Assembly (NCBI GenBank): GCA_022484695.1
Contig: JAKVKU010000001.1
Location: forward strand, 514,999 to 578,998
Direction of reading: 5' to 3'
DNA from: Lactobacillus sp.
GTDB lineage: Bacteria; Bacillota; Bacilli; Lactobacillales; Lactobacillaceae
DNA length: 64,000 bases
Notes under the pieces: generated by a model
Databases searched by the model: none
What the model was told of the DNA's origin: nothing
The model's input: only the letters and a program-made list of their open reading frames with translations
In this document: piece by piece, positions 18,123 to 26,934 of the stretch
Layout: each line of letters starts with the position of its first letter
How positions within the stretch are numbered: the stretch's first letter is position 1
Made by a program: the position numbers and the translations under genes

Positions 18123-19289
18123 TTGAAACCAACAAATTTAAAACCTGTTAAATCCAAAGTACCTGCCGTTCCCATGGGGAGTATTCATTTTTATGATGAT
18201 ATCTTAAAGTATTTCAATAACAAACCGGCCAAACAGCAAATTAAAAAAGGCTTTAAAACCATCACCTTCGTCACCACCGGCATTATTGCCTATGATGGTG
18301 GCCAAACCACCATGTTGCACCTGGGCAGTTTGTTAAATGAATTGGGTTATAAAGTCTATTACTTAAGCTATGTGCCCCAAAGTCGGGCCAGCATGGTGAA
18401 GAATGCGGAATTCAACTATCCCGGTTATCGGGGGACCTGTGTGGATGTGTCCCAATTGGACAAGCATAAATCCGACCTGTGGGTAGCTACGTTATGGGAA
18501 TCTGCTTATATTATTAAAAATAAACCGGGCTATAAATTATACTTTGTCCAAGATTATGAACCTTATTTCTATGCCTTTGGCGATCGTTATCAATTGGCCA
18601 AACGTACCTATGAATTAGGGCTGCACATGATTTCCCTGGGGCCTTGGTGTGCCAAAATGATCAAGGAAAACTCTAACTACAGCAGTCCCATCGATGAAAT
18701 CAACTTCCCCGTGGATTTGACGGATTATCCCTTTGAAAAGCGGGGTTTCAAGAAATATGAGCATAAAAAGACGGTGAAATTAGCCGTTTACACCAAATGG
18801 GACAGTCCTAGACGGGCTCCTATCAATATTCAATTGATTTTGCAAAATACCCAGAAACTGTTGAAGAAAAAGGGCATTGAATTGAAGATCACTTATTTTG
18901 GCACTGGCAAGGGCAAAGTCTTTATCAACGGTAAAAATGCCGGCAAGCTCACTAAGCCCGAAATGGTGGATTTGTATCATAAGTCTGACTTCGGTATTGC
19001 CCCATCCATGACCAATTTTTCCCTAGTGCCCTTTGAAATGATGAGTGCCGGGCTGCCTTTCATCGATTTTGAAGAGGGCACCGGGTCATACTTCCTGGAA
19101 CCCAATACTTACTTAAGCACGAAGATGGATGAATATAATTTGGCCCAGACCATTATGCAGGCTTTACAACAACCCAAGCAATTAAAAGAGATGGTCAACG
19201 CCGCCGCGGACCATCTGCAAAATGTCACTTGGAAAAAGACCATCACCGATTTCATGGCCATCTTAAACGGGTTGGAACCCATCGACTAG
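18123..19289 (+). CDS. Glycosyltransferase family 4, WsaF-like
   Basis: 388 residues with a GT-B-type layout. The N-terminal half contains FVTTGIIAYDGGQTTMLHLGSLL and the KLYFVQDYEPYFYAFGDRY segment typical of WsaF-like rhamnosyltransferases. The C-terminal half has the donor-binding region KSDFGIAPSMTNFSLVPFEMMSAGLPFIDF. The likely role is transfer of a sugar, perhaps rhamnose, in cell-wall polysaccharide or glycoprotein synthesis. The gene starts at TTG 18123, with GAGGTG six bases upstream and only 14 bp after the alpha-galactosidase stop, so the two are probably cotranscribed although a functional link is not obvious. It ends against the convergent greA stop, with no terminator visible between them. 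Confidence 0.82.
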   Translation: MKPTNLKPVKSKVPAVPMGSIHFYDDILKYFNNKPAKQQIKKGFKTITFVTTGIIAYDGGQTTMLHLGSLLNELGYKVYYLSYVPQSRASMVKNAEFNYPGYRGTCVDVSQLDKHKSDLWVATLWESAYIIKNKPGYKLYFVQDYEPYFYAFGDRYQLAKRTYELGLHMISLGPWCAKMIKENSNYSSPIDEINFPVDLTDYPFEKRGFKKYEHKKTVKLAVYTKWDSPRRAPINIQLILQNTQKLLKKKGIELKITYFGTGKGKVFINGKNAGKLTKPEMVDLYHKSDFGIAPSMTNFSLVPFEMMSAGLPFIDFEEGTGSYFLEPNTYLSTKMDEYNLAQTIMQALQQPKQLKEMVNAAADHLQNVTWKKTITDFMAILNGLEPID

Positions 19290-19769
19290 TTAAGCTGGTT
19301 TGGCCAGTTTTACTGCCAATACCTGTACCTGGTAGCTGCCGTTGGGTGCCTGGACGGTAACCACGTCCCCTACAGTTTTATGTAACAGGGCTTTCCCCAA
19401 AGGAGAAGCCAGGGAAATCTTGCCCTGGTCCAAGTCAGCTTCGGGCTTGCCCACCATTTCGTAGGTCACCTGGTCGCCATCGTCTAAGAAGGCCAGGGTC
19501 ATCTGTTGCCCCAAATCGATAATGCCATTATCCACCGGGGTGACGATATCAGCATAGCGCAGTTGCTTGCCCAGATACCGGAGACGGCTTTCTAAATGGC
19601 GCAAATCCCGCTTGGCCGCACTATATTCGGCATTTTCGGATAAATCCCCCAGGGCCCGGGCTTCTTGCAGGGCCTTGATCAGCGCCGGCCGAGTTTTTTT
19701 CAAGGCTTCAATATCTTGTTCAATCTGGTGGTAGCCAGTGGGGGTAATTTTATTAAAATAAGGTTGCAA
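19290..19769 (-). CDS. greA: Transcription elongation factor GreA family protein
   Basis: About 160 residues. The N-terminal coiled-coil domain contains GYHQIEQDIEALKKTRPALIKALQEARALGDLSENAEYSAAK, and its LGDLSENAEY tip is the signature of GreA, which places acidic residues in the RNA polymerase channel to cleave backtracked RNA. The C-terminal FKBP-like domain has SLASPLGKALL. Two starts are possible: GTG 19778, only two bases after AAGGA, and TTG 19769, eleven bases after it; the second is preferred. Lactobacilli often carry more than one GreA paralogue, so this may be the accessory copy. Confidence 0.88.
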   Translation of the reverse strand: MQPYFNKITPTGYHQIEQDIEALKKTRPALIKALQEARALGDLSENAEYSAAKRDLRHLESRLRYLGKQLRYADIVTPVDNGIIDLGQQMTLAFLDDGDQVTYEMVGKPEADLDQGKISLASPLGKALLHKTVGDVVTVQAPNGSYQVQVLAVKLAKPA

Positions 19770-19943
19770 GGCGGACACCGTCCTTCAAATAAGGTGAGTT
19801 AATACCCTTAATTATACGCAAAAAAATTCGTTCTGAAAATCATGGGATTTTTAGGCGAATTTTTTTGGCGTTTTAGGGCCGTTGCCGGTTAGCGCCGGGG
19901 CGGCTTAACCGATACTATTATTATCAATAACTATGATTGGCTA

Positions 19944-19972
19944 TTGAAATTTTCACTATTTCGTGATATATT
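19944..19972 (+). promoter_or_regulatory. Strong promoter of the nitrogenase-like cluster
   Basis: TTGAAA (19944-19949), an exact 17-bp spacer and TATATT (19967-19972). Transcription would start near 19979, leaving a leader of about 110 bases before the first gene. It stands in the 300-bp gap between greA and the cluster. Confidence 0.7.
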
Positions 19973-19976
19973 TCAC
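19963..19976. promoter_or_regulatory. GTGA-N6-TCAC palindrome over the -10 box
   Basis: GTGA and TCAC flank TATATT, so the dyad is centred exactly on the -10 hexamer. The arms equal the core of CRP/FNR-family sites (TGTGA-N6-TCACA). Position on the -10 box would mean repression. A second dyad, GAGACA-CC-TGTCTC, lies at 20005-20018 in the leader and may be a hairpin or another operator. Confidence 0.5.
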
Positions 19977-20024
19977 TTAGGTGTATTTTTCCTGGCACTA
20001 ACGGGAGACACCTGTCTCAATAAT

Positions 20025-20038
20025 TGTAAGCGCTATCA
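20025..20038. promoter_or_regulatory. cre site (CcpA) upstream of the nitrogenase-like cluster
   Basis: TGTAAGCGCTATCA matches the cre consensus TGWAANCGNTNWCA at every position. It lies about 45 bp after the predicted transcription start, where CcpA normally represses, so the cluster should be shut off on preferred sugars. Confidence 0.75.
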
Positions 20039-20092
20039 AATCTAAAATGTTTTCCAACGAAGCTTTAACGATGAAAGGAATGAGGCATAATT

Positions 20093-20350
20093 ATGGCTAC
20101 GACGATTGCAGTGATCGGGATTATTGTAGAAGACATGAGTTCCACACCAAAATTAAATGCGATTTTACATGAACATCGGACCAAAATCGTGGGCCGCATG
20201 GGCTTACCTTATCGCCAGCGGGGTGTCCACGTTATCAGTATCGTGATCGATGCCCCCACTGAAGAAATCAGCGCTTTGACCGACCGGGTCAGTGAATTGC
20301 CTGGGGTCCACGCCAAGACCGCTTATTCAAATGTGGTGACGGATGGATGA
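20093..20350 (+). CDS. TM1266-type small regulator (iron-only hydrogenase system regulator family)
   Basis: An 85-residue protein with an ACT-like alternation of strands and helices. Key features are an IAVIGIIVED start, the IVGRMGLPYRQRGVHVISIVID core, APTEEISALTDRVSELPGV and a final KTAYS. This is the pattern of the TM1266 family, whose genes accompany [FeFe]-hydrogenase maturation genes and are annotated as putative regulators; their ligand is unknown. It opens the twelve-gene cluster, with GAGG seven bases before ATG 20093 and an ATGA overlap with the next gene. A related domain is fused to the cluster's ABC ATPase. The exact function is inferred only from family and context. Confidence 0.85.
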   Translation: MATTIAVIGIIVEDMSSTPKLNAILHEHRTKIVGRMGLPYRQRGVHVISIVIDAPTEEISALTDRVSELPGVHAKTAYSNVVTDG

Positions 20351-21390
20351 CCACGGCTCCGCATGCTTTGGCCAGCACTGATAACACCGGGGTCTCCTGG
20401 CGTTGGAAGTTAATCCTGGCCATATTGCCCTTAGCGGCGGCCATTTTTTCTTTATGTGTGGGCCGGTATGCCATGGCACCTCAAGACATTTGGCATGCCC
20501 TCACAGATAAGTTCACAGGAACAGTGACAGTTGCCCCACAAATTTCCACAGTTTTATGGCAGATGCGTCTGCCCCGAATTTTATTGGCTTTGATTGCCGG
20601 TGCTGGTTTATCGGCTTCCGGTTGTGCCTTTCAAAGCCTATTTTCTAATCCTTTAGCCACACCAGATACCCTGGGTGTGGCTTCTGGTGCTTCTTTTGGG
20701 GCCGCCTTAGCCCTGTTAATGGGCTTTAAAATGTTAGGGGTTCAGACCGTTTCCCTCTTATTTGGGCTCATTGCCCTGGCTTTGACGGCTTTAGCGGGTA
20801 CCGGCAAGCGCCAGCGCAATATGAACAGCGTGGTGTTAGCCGGGATCATGATTGGTTCCTTGTTCACCGCCTTAGTGTCCTTGGTGAAATTTTCGGCAGA
20901 CACCGAAAGTCAGTTGCCCGCCATCACCTATTGGCTCATGGGCAGTCTGGATTCCGCCAGCTACGACTCATTATTATTAGGGGCACCGCCGATTTTGGCC
21001 GGCATCACCGTCTTGATTTTATTGCGCTGGCGCTTAAATTTATTGCCCTTAAGTGACGAAGAAGCCCGCACTACCGGCGTGAATATTCGCGCCATTCGGG
21101 TGGTCACCATCTTATGTGCCACTTTGATTACCGGTTCGGTGATCTCCATGTGTGGTCAAGTGGGATGGGTAGGGTTACTCATTCCTCACATGTGCCGGAT
21201 GAAATTTGGCAATAACCATGTGGCCTTGCTACCAGCGTCCGTATTAGCCGGCGGGGCTTTCTTGATCGTGGTGGATACCGTGGCCCGGAGCTTCTCGGCG
21301 GCTGAATTCCCAATTTCGATTTTAACAGCTATTATTGGCGCCCCATTCTTTATTTATCTCATGCGGCGCACGGGAGGTTGGCAGTTATGA
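20347..21390 (+). CDS. FecCD-type ABC permease (metal-chelate/corrinoid family)
   Basis: 347 residues with about 9-10 transmembrane helices. Family motifs include RLPRILLALIAGAGLSASGCAFQSLFSNPLATPDTLGVASGASFGA near residues 74-118, and GWVGLLIPHMCRM close to the C-terminus, which contacts the ATPase. The family imports siderophores, haem, cobalamin, molybdate and other complexes through FecB/BtuF-type binding proteins, two of which are encoded later in this cluster. The start ATG overlaps the preceding stop (ATGA), and its own stop overlaps the ATPase start in the same way, so translation is coupled. Only one permease gene is present, so it would act as a homodimer. The transported compound is unknown. 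Confidence 0.93.
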   Translation: MTTAPHALASTDNTGVSWRWKLILAILPLAAAIFSLCVGRYAMAPQDIWHALTDKFTGTVTVAPQISTVLWQMRLPRILLALIAGAGLSASGCAFQSLFSNPLATPDTLGVASGASFGAALALLMGFKMLGVQTVSLLFGLIALALTALAGTGKRQRNMNSVVLAGIMIGSLFTALVSLVKFSADTESQLPAITYWLMGSLDSASYDSLLLGAPPILAGITVLILLRWRLNLLPLSDEEARTTGVNIRAIRVVTILCATLITGSVISMCGQVGWVGLLIPHMCRMKFGNNHVALLPASVLAGGAFLIVVDTVARSFSAAEFPISILTAIIGAPFFIYLMRRTGGWQL

Positions 21391-22463
21391 AGTTGACCGT
21401 ACAACAGGGCCGTTTTGGCTATAGCCCGGATAAGCCAGTGATTCAAGATTTAAACTTCAGTGCTGAATCCGGCGAGCTGATTGCCATCTTGGGCCCAAAT
21501 GGGGTGGGAAAAACCACGCTTTTGCGCTGCATCATGGGTTTGTTGAAGTGGCAGGGCGGCACCAGCACCATTGATGGCATCGACATTAACGCCATGTCCG
21601 CCAAACAACTCTGGCAGCAAGTGGCCTATGTGCCCCAAGCCCGGGGCGCTTTTGCGGCCTTGACCGCCCAAGATATGATTTTACTGGGCACCACCAGCCG
21701 CATTGGCCTGTTTTCGACCCCGGGGCCAAAGGAGCGCCAGCTGGTTTATGAACTGGCCGAAAAGCTGGGCATTCAAAATTTGTTGGCCAAGAAATGTAAT
21801 GAAATCAGTGGCGGTGAACTACAAATGGTCCTCATCGCCCGGGCCATGGCCGCCCAACCTAAACTGTTGATTTTAGACGAACCGGAATCTAACTTGGATT
21901 TCAAAAATCAATTGATTGTCTTAAATGCCATGACCGATTTAACCACTGCGGGGATCTGCTGTATTTTTAATACCCACTATCCCAACCATGCCTTGTTACG
22001 GGCGTCGTCTTCCTTGTTATTGCAAAGCGGCGGCCAAGCTATTTTTGGCGAGACGTCACAAGTGGTAACTGCCGCCAATATTCAAGCGGCCTTTGGGGTG
22101 GATGCTGTGATTGGGGCCATTGAAACCCCAGAAAAAATCTATCCCACGGTGATGCCCCTGCGCTTGACGGCTAAAAAGACCGCCACAGCTCCTGATTCGG
22201 CTGCGACCCAGCCGGTCATCGCCACCGTGGCCATTATGGTGTCTGATTCCACTGTGACCACCACCATCAATAACCTGCTTTCGACCTATGAAACCTATAT
22301 CATTGGGCGCTTAGGACTCCCACAGCAGGTCCAGGGCGTGGCGGTGATCAATGTGGTGCTAAAAGCGCCAATTAATATCATTAACGCGTTGACCCACCGT
22401 ATCGAGATTTTACCCCAAGTTTGTACTAAAACCACCGTGGCTAATCCAGAAATGCTGACTTAG
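21387..22463 (+). CDS. ABC ATPase (FecE/BtuD type) fused to a C-terminal TM1266-like domain
   Basis: 358 residues. The ATPase part (1-250) has Walker [10 protein letters not shown] (36-44), a Q-loop VAYVPQARG, signature ISGGE (about 140-144), Walker [10 protein letters not shown] and the H-loop FNTHYP (H197). A Thr/Ala-rich linker leads to residues about 278-358, which repeat the pattern of the cluster's first gene: ATVAIMVSD, then [24 protein letters not shown], then [14 protein letters not shown] and CTKTTV. ABC importers of this class do not normally carry such a domain, so the fusion may let the sensed signal gate transport. ATG 21387 overlaps the permease stop and follows GGGAGG. A TTG at 21378 is rejected. 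Confidence 0.92.
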   Translation: MKLTVQQGRFGYSPDKPVIQDLNFSAESGELIAILGPNGVGKTTLLRCIMGLLKWQGGTSTIDGIDINAMSAKQLWQQVAYVPQARGAFAALTAQDMILLGTTSRIGLFSTPGPKERQLVYELAEKLGIQNLLAKKCNEISGGELQMVLIARAMAAQPKLLILDEPESNLDFKNQLIVLNAMTDLTTAGICCIFNTHYPNHALLRASSSLLLQSGGQAIFGETSQVVTAANIQAAFGVDAVIGAIETPEKIYPTVMPLRLTAKKTATAPDSAATQPVIATVAIMVSDSTVTTTINNLLSTYETYIIGRLGLPQQVQGVAVINVVLKAPINIINALTHRIEILPQVCTKTTVANPEMLT

Positions 22464-22515
22464 ACCAGGGCCGTTGCGAAAGAAAGTACCAGTAGTGACA
22501 GAAAGAAGGATAAGC

Positions 22516-23280
22516 ATGCTAAATATTGCAGTTTATGGTAAGGGCGGCATTGGGAAGTCCACCACGGTGGCCAATGTGGCGGCGGCTTTGGCTGAAAGGG
22601 GCTTGAAGGTCATGCAAATTGGTTGTGACCCCAAAGCCGATTCCACGATTTTACTCCGAGGCCCCGCTGAAATGCCCACGATTTTAGACCTGGTGCGCCA
22701 ACACCAAGATGACATTACCTTGGCCGATATGACCCGGACCGGTTTTAAAGGCATCATCTGTGCCGAAGCCGGGGGACCAACGCCAGGAATGGGCTGTGCC
22801 GGCCGGGGCATCATTGTGGCCTTAAGCAAGCTCAAGGAAAAAGGCGCTTATGAAACCTTCAAGCCCGATATTGTCCTCTATGATGTGTTAGGGGATGTGG
22901 TCTGCGGCGGTTTTGCCATGCCCATGCGGCCGGGGTACGCCGATTACGTCATGGTGGTGACTTCTGGAGAAAATATGTCCATTTACGCGGCGGCCAATAT
23001 CGCCATGGCCGTGGATCGCTTTAAAAATCGGGGCTATGCCAAATTTGGCGGCTTGATTTTAAACCGGCGCAAGGTCAAAGACGAGGCTGACAAAGTTCAA
23101 ACCTTGGCTGATGACATCCACACCCAAGTCATCGGTGACATCGATCGCAGTGACCGGATTCAACAGGCCGAAGAACTAGGCCAGACCGTGGTTGAAGCCT
23201 TTCCCGAAGACCCCATTACCCAGGAATACCGGCAATTGGCCGCGGGGATGTTGACGGCCTGTGGGGTGTCCACATGTTAA
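22516..23280 (+). CDS. NifH-like ATP-dependent reductase (nitrogenase iron-protein superfamily)
   Basis: A 254-residue P-loop protein. It has GKGGIGKST (residues 8-16), the CDPKADST switch (37-44), [13 protein letters not shown] with C94, and [15 protein letters not shown] with C130. The two cysteines correspond to the pair that holds the intersubunit [4Fe-4S] cluster in NifH, BchL and CfbC homodimers, and the [11 protein letters not shown] switch II is intact. It should deliver electrons with ATP hydrolysis to the NifD/K-like partners encoded next. ATG 22516 is set by AGAAGGA; an upstream TTG (22474) adds 14 unrelated residues. The stop overlaps the next start. Similarity does not by itself separate nitrogenase from other reductases. 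Confidence 0.93.
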   Translation: MLNIAVYGKGGIGKSTTVANVAAALAERGLKVMQIGCDPKADSTILLRGPAEMPTILDLVRQHQDDITLADMTRTGFKGIICAEAGGPTPGMGCAGRGIIVALSKLKEKGAYETFKPDIVLYDVLGDVVCGGFAMPMRPGYADYVMVVTSGENMSIYAAANIAMAVDRFKNRGYAKFGGLILNRRKVKDEADKVQTLADDIHTQVIGDIDRSDRIQQAEELGQTVVEAFPEDPITQEYRQLAAGMLTACGVSTC

Positions 23281-24596
23281 GGCGCCTGGGGGAGGCTAAG
23301 CCCCAGGTGGCACTGCCCATTGGTGAAGCCACTTTTCCCCAACCTTTTAAGACTGGGTTAGCGTATTCCGTCTTATCTTGTGGGGGTTGGCCCCTGGTCC
23401 ATGTGGGGATGTTGGTCCCAGAAGCCCATTTGATTTTTGTTTGCCCGCAAAATTGCCTGCGGGGAGTCACCTTGGTGGCCGCCCAAATGCAGGCGGCCGA
23501 TCGTTTTTCCACGGTAGCTGTTTTAGAAGCTGATGTGATTGACGGGGACATGGAGGCCTTGACCATTGATGGGGTTGCTGAAATTATCGCCCATTTGCCT
23601 AAACGACCTCCGGCTGTGTTGGTATTTACCAACTGTATTCATCACTTTGTGGGCACGGATTTAGAGGTGGTATATGCTACCTTGCGGGAAAAATACCCCG
23701 ACATTCAATTTACGGATTGTTATATGAATCCCATCATGCGCCAAAGCGGCCTGAATCCGGAACAAACCATGCGCAAACAGCTTTACAGTTTATTAAAGCC
23801 CCAGGCTAAAGACCAGCATTCGGTGAATATCATTGGCAATAATTTTCCCATGGATGCCAGTAATGACTTGATGCAATTGTTGACAAAAAATGGGTTTACC
23901 CCCCGGGAAGTGACCACCTGTCAAAATTATGACCAATATCAAGCCATGGCTAGCAGTGTTTTAAACATTATCACCTTACCCGTGGCGCTGGCCGCGGGAA
24001 AAATGTTAGCTGAAGAACTAGACCAACCGCCATTATTCTTACCTTTAACCTTTGATGCCACGGAAATTAGCACCCAATTGCAGCAGTTGAGCGCTGCCCT
24101 AGACATTGCGCCACCGGATGTGACGTCGGTAAAAGCCCAAAGCGAAGCCGCCTTGGCCGCAGCACTTGCGGATATTGGCCAAACACCAATTGCTATCAGT
24201 TTTTCAGCCTGCCCAAGACCCTTGAGCTTGGCGAAATTATTGTTAGATCACGGCTTTAATGTGACCAAAATATTCGCAGATATGTTTATTTCTTTAGAAG
24301 CTGCCGACTTTGCGGCCCTGCAGAAAATGAAACCGGACCTTGAGCTTTACCCCCTGACCCAAGCTACTATGCGCCAATTGCCCCGGACCAGTACTGAGCC
24401 CACCTTAGCTATTGGGGCGGAAGCGGCTTATTATACCGGCACAGGGCATTATGTGGATTTGATCGAGGGCTCAGGCTTGTTTGGCTTCAATGGCATTGTT
24501 CGCTTGGCCCAATTGCTACAACAGGCCCATAGAACCGTCCAAGATCAGCGTAACTTGATTCAAATTGCCAATCGAGGCCGGGGGTGTTTACTATGA
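23274..24596 (+). CDS. NifD/NifE-like subunit of a nitrogenase-superfamily complex (pair 1)
   Basis: 440 residues of the oxidoreductase nitrogenase component 1 fold. Cysteines lie where cluster ligands are expected: C36 in SCGGW, C57 and C61 in CPQNCLRG, and C121 in TNCIHH. C149 (TDCYMNP) and C216 (TTCQNYDQY) are also shared with the second copy. Later GPRPLSL-type segments (here SACPRPLSL) and [12 protein letters not shown] are family-like. The protein is shorter than NifD and closer to NifE/CfbD/BchN-sized members. The start ATG overlaps the NifH-like stop by a few bases, and the stop overlaps the next start (ATGA), implying a stoichiometric complex. Substrate unknown; N2 reduction is improbable without NifB. 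Confidence 0.88.
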   Translation: MLRRLGEAKPQVALPIGEATFPQPFKTGLAYSVLSCGGWPLVHVGMLVPEAHLIFVCPQNCLRGVTLVAAQMQAADRFSTVAVLEADVIDGDMEALTIDGVAEIIAHLPKRPPAVLVFTNCIHHFVGTDLEVVYATLREKYPDIQFTDCYMNPIMRQSGLNPEQTMRKQLYSLLKPQAKDQHSVNIIGNNFPMDASNDLMQLLTKNGFTPREVTTCQNYDQYQAMASSVLNIITLPVALAAGKMLAEELDQPPLFLPLTFDATEISTQLQQLSAALDIAPPDVTSVKAQSEAALAAALADIGQTPIAISFSACPRPLSLAKLLLDHGFNVTKIFADMFISLEAADFAALQKMKPDLELYPLTQATMRQLPRTSTEPTLAIGAEAAYYTGTGHYVDLIEGSGLFGFNGIVRLAQLLQQAHRTVQDQRNLIQIANRGRGCLL

Positions 24597-25726
24597 GACA
24601 AGTCGCCCAAATCACACCTGCTTATACCGGGGATGTTTCTGGGGTTTGTTCCGCGCTTTATGAACTGGGGGGCATGATTGTGATTCACGATGCCGCTGGC
24701 TGTGGGGCAACTTACAGCGCCTTTGATGAACCCCGTTGGTATAGCCACGATGGCTTGGTGTTTGTGTCCGGATTGACGGAGAATCAAGCCATCTTAGGGG
24801 ATGATCAGCAACTGATCAACGACACCATTGAAAGCGCCCAAGCCTTACAGCCTAAGTTTATTGCCTTAGTGGGTTCACCCATCCCCATGATCACCGCGGT
24901 GGACTTTCCGGCGATTGCTCGCGAACTTGAAACGGCCACCGGGATACCCACCATGGGTTTTGAAGCCACGGGGATGCATTCTTATATTGCTGGGGCAGCC
25001 AGGGCCTTTGCGGGATTAGCCGAAAAAATGGTTCGGGAACCTGACACTAAAACGCCAGCATTACGGCTCAACATTTTAGGCGTCACGCCCCTGGATTTTG
25101 GCATCAACGGTAGTGCTCAAGGGCTGCGCCAGGTTTTTGAAGCCCAGGGTATTCCAGTGCAAGCCGTTTGGGCCATGGGCGCTAGTTTGGCCGACATTGA
25201 AGCGTCAGCAAACGCCAGTGTTAATTTGGTGGTTTCAGCCGCCGGTTTAAAAGCGGCCAGAGTTTTACAGCAGCGCTTTGACATGCCTTATGTGGTGGGG
25301 GTTCCCTATGGCCCGCAACACACCGCCAAGCTAATTGCGGCCCTGCAGCAGACTTTAGGAGACCGGCAAAATCGGGTCGTGGGTAAAGTCCAACGTGACC
25401 CCAAGACCGTTATTATCGGCGAAAGTGTCACCGCCCTATCCCTGGTGCAAGCCCTGAACCTGCCAGCCACCGTGCTATGTCCCGTGACCAGCGATGCTGA
25501 AATATTAAGCCAAGGTGTGATTAAGACCAATTCTGAGGCTGATTTATTACCTTATTTAAAAGCGGCCACGACGATCATCGCCGATCCCTTATATCAGCCA
25601 ATTTGTCCTAAAGCAGCGCGGTTGGTGCCTTTACCCCACGTTGCCTTTTCCGGGAATACTTATCAAACAACTATGCCAGCGTTGATTACGGGATTTGAAC
25701 AATTTCAAAAACAATTTGGATTCTAA
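24593..25726 (+). CDS. NifK/NifN-like subunit of a nitrogenase-superfamily complex (pair 1)
   Basis: 377 residues. The N-terminus shows SGVCSALYELGG (C19) and HDAAGCGATY (C37), matching the first two ligand cysteines of component 1 proteins. A GLTENQAILGD segment follows, recalling the TE-hydrophobic-GG motif of the family. The third ligand position is GSPIP (94-98), with no cysteine. Further on are NILGVTPLDFGINGSA, the AMGASLADIEASANASVNLVV helix, and PYVVGVPYGPQ. ATG 24593 overlaps the stop of the D/E-like gene. It is expected to pair with the preceding product and to hold a shared Fe-S cluster at the interface, as in NifEN, BchNB or CfbD. Function beyond this is open. Confidence 0.88.
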   Translation: MRQVAQITPAYTGDVSGVCSALYELGGMIVIHDAAGCGATYSAFDEPRWYSHDGLVFVSGLTENQAILGDDQQLINDTIESAQALQPKFIALVGSPIPMITAVDFPAIARELETATGIPTMGFEATGMHSYIAGAARAFAGLAEKMVREPDTKTPALRLNILGVTPLDFGINGSAQGLRQVFEAQGIPVQAVWAMGASLADIEASANASVNLVVSAAGLKAARVLQQRFDMPYVVGVPYGPQHTAKLIAALQQTLGDRQNRVVGKVQRDPKTVIIGESVTALSLVQALNLPATVLCPVTSDAEILSQGVIKTNSEADLLPYLKAATTIIADPLYQPICPKAARLVPLPHVAFSGNTYQTTMPALITGFEQFQKQFGF

Positions 25727-25780
25727 GCTTTAAATACTTAAGTAAGTTCTGTCAGGTGAAAAATGGAGGAAGTTTTTTAA

Positions 25781-26914
25781 ATGAAGAAGTTTATAAAAGT
25801 AGTGATGACCCTAATGGCGTTAGTTTTGGCGCTGGGATTGATTGCCGGTGGGAGCGGCCAAAGCCAAGCAGCAACTAGTAAAACGGCAACGACCACTACC
25901 GTTACGGACCAGGCCGGTAATAAGGTCAAGGTTCCTAAGAAAATAAAGCGGATTGCGGTGGTGCAAATCTATCCGTTACCATCAGTTTTAGCAACATTCT
26001 TTAATTCAGCTGATAAAATTGTAGGAATGCCGGTGGCTAGTATGAAGGCCGCTAAAAATGGCTTGTTATCACAACTTTATCCAGATATTTTGAAGGCTAA
26101 AACAAATTATGATGATCCTACGGGCAACAGTGTTAATACTGAAGAACTAAAAAAATTGAAACCGGATATTGTTTTTTATAATGCTAAAGACCCGGCTATG
26201 AAGAAAAAATTGCAGAATGCCGGATTTACGGCAGTGGGTATCTCGACCATGAACTGGAATTTTGACACAATCAAAACTTTAAATAATTGGATTGCGTTGC
26301 TTTCTAAAATTTTCCCGGCTAACAAAGACCGAGCGAATTACGTTAAAAAATATAGCAATCAGGTATACGCGGATGTGCAAAAACGGGTCAAGAAAGTTAA
26401 ACCCGCTGATAAGCAGAAAGTCTTTTTCTTATTCCAATATTCAGACTCTATGATTCAAACTTCGGGTAAAAATTTCTTTGGCCAGTATTGGGCAGATGCC
26501 ATTGGTGCGACTAACGTGGCCTCGGGGTTATCAGCCAAGTTAGGCACAACCGTGAATATGGAACAAATTTACAGCTGGAATCCACAGGTTATTTTTATTA
26601 CCAACTTCACGCCAGCACAACCACAAGATCTCTACCAGAATAAGATTGGCAGCAACGATTGGAGCAAGGTGTTGGCCGTTCAAAATAAGCGGGTTTACAA
26701 GATGCCGCTAGGGATGTACCGCAGTTATACACCAGGCGTGGATACCCCAATCACTTTGTTATGGTTAGCAAAAACCACTTATCCGAAACAATTTAAGGAC
26801 ATCAATATTACGCAAGAAACCAAGGATTACTACAAAAAGGTCTTTAACGTTAAATTAACCAATAAGCAAGCCCAATCCATTTTTAAACCATCTTCTGCCG
26901 CTTCAGCATACTAG
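25781..26914 (+). CDS. FecB/BtuF-type extracellular binding protein 1, without lipobox
   Basis: 377 residues with an N-terminal signal (KKFIKVVMTLMALVLALGLIAGG) and a probable SQA-A cleavage site, then the VTDQAGNKVKVPKKIKRIAVV start of the Peripla_BP_2 (class III) fold. NTEELKKLKPDIVFYNAK and MEQIYSWNPQVIFITNF are the usual lobe motifs. It should deliver a metal complex or similar ligand to the FecCD-type transporter of the cluster. Oddly, the protein contains no cysteine, so it lacks the lipobox expected for a Gram-positive binding protein. GGAGG precedes ATG 25781. It is 54 bp after the K-like gene and clearly related to the second binding protein at the cluster end. Confidence 0.9.
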   Translation: MKKFIKVVMTLMALVLALGLIAGGSGQSQAATSKTATTTTVTDQAGNKVKVPKKIKRIAVVQIYPLPSVLATFFNSADKIVGMPVASMKAAKNGLLSQLYPDILKAKTNYDDPTGNSVNTEELKKLKPDIVFYNAKDPAMKKKLQNAGFTAVGISTMNWNFDTIKTLNNWIALLSKIFPANKDRANYVKKYSNQVYADVQKRVKKVKPADKQKVFFLFQYSDSMIQTSGKNFFGQYWADAIGATNVASGLSAKLGTTVNMEQIYSWNPQVIFITNFTPAQPQDLYQNKIGSNDWSKVLAVQNKRVYKMPLGMYRSYTPGVDTPITLLWLAKTTYPKQFKDINITQETKDYYKKVFNVKLTNKQAQSIFKPSSAASAY

Positions 26915-26934
26915 CTTTTTAAGGAGGCTATAAA

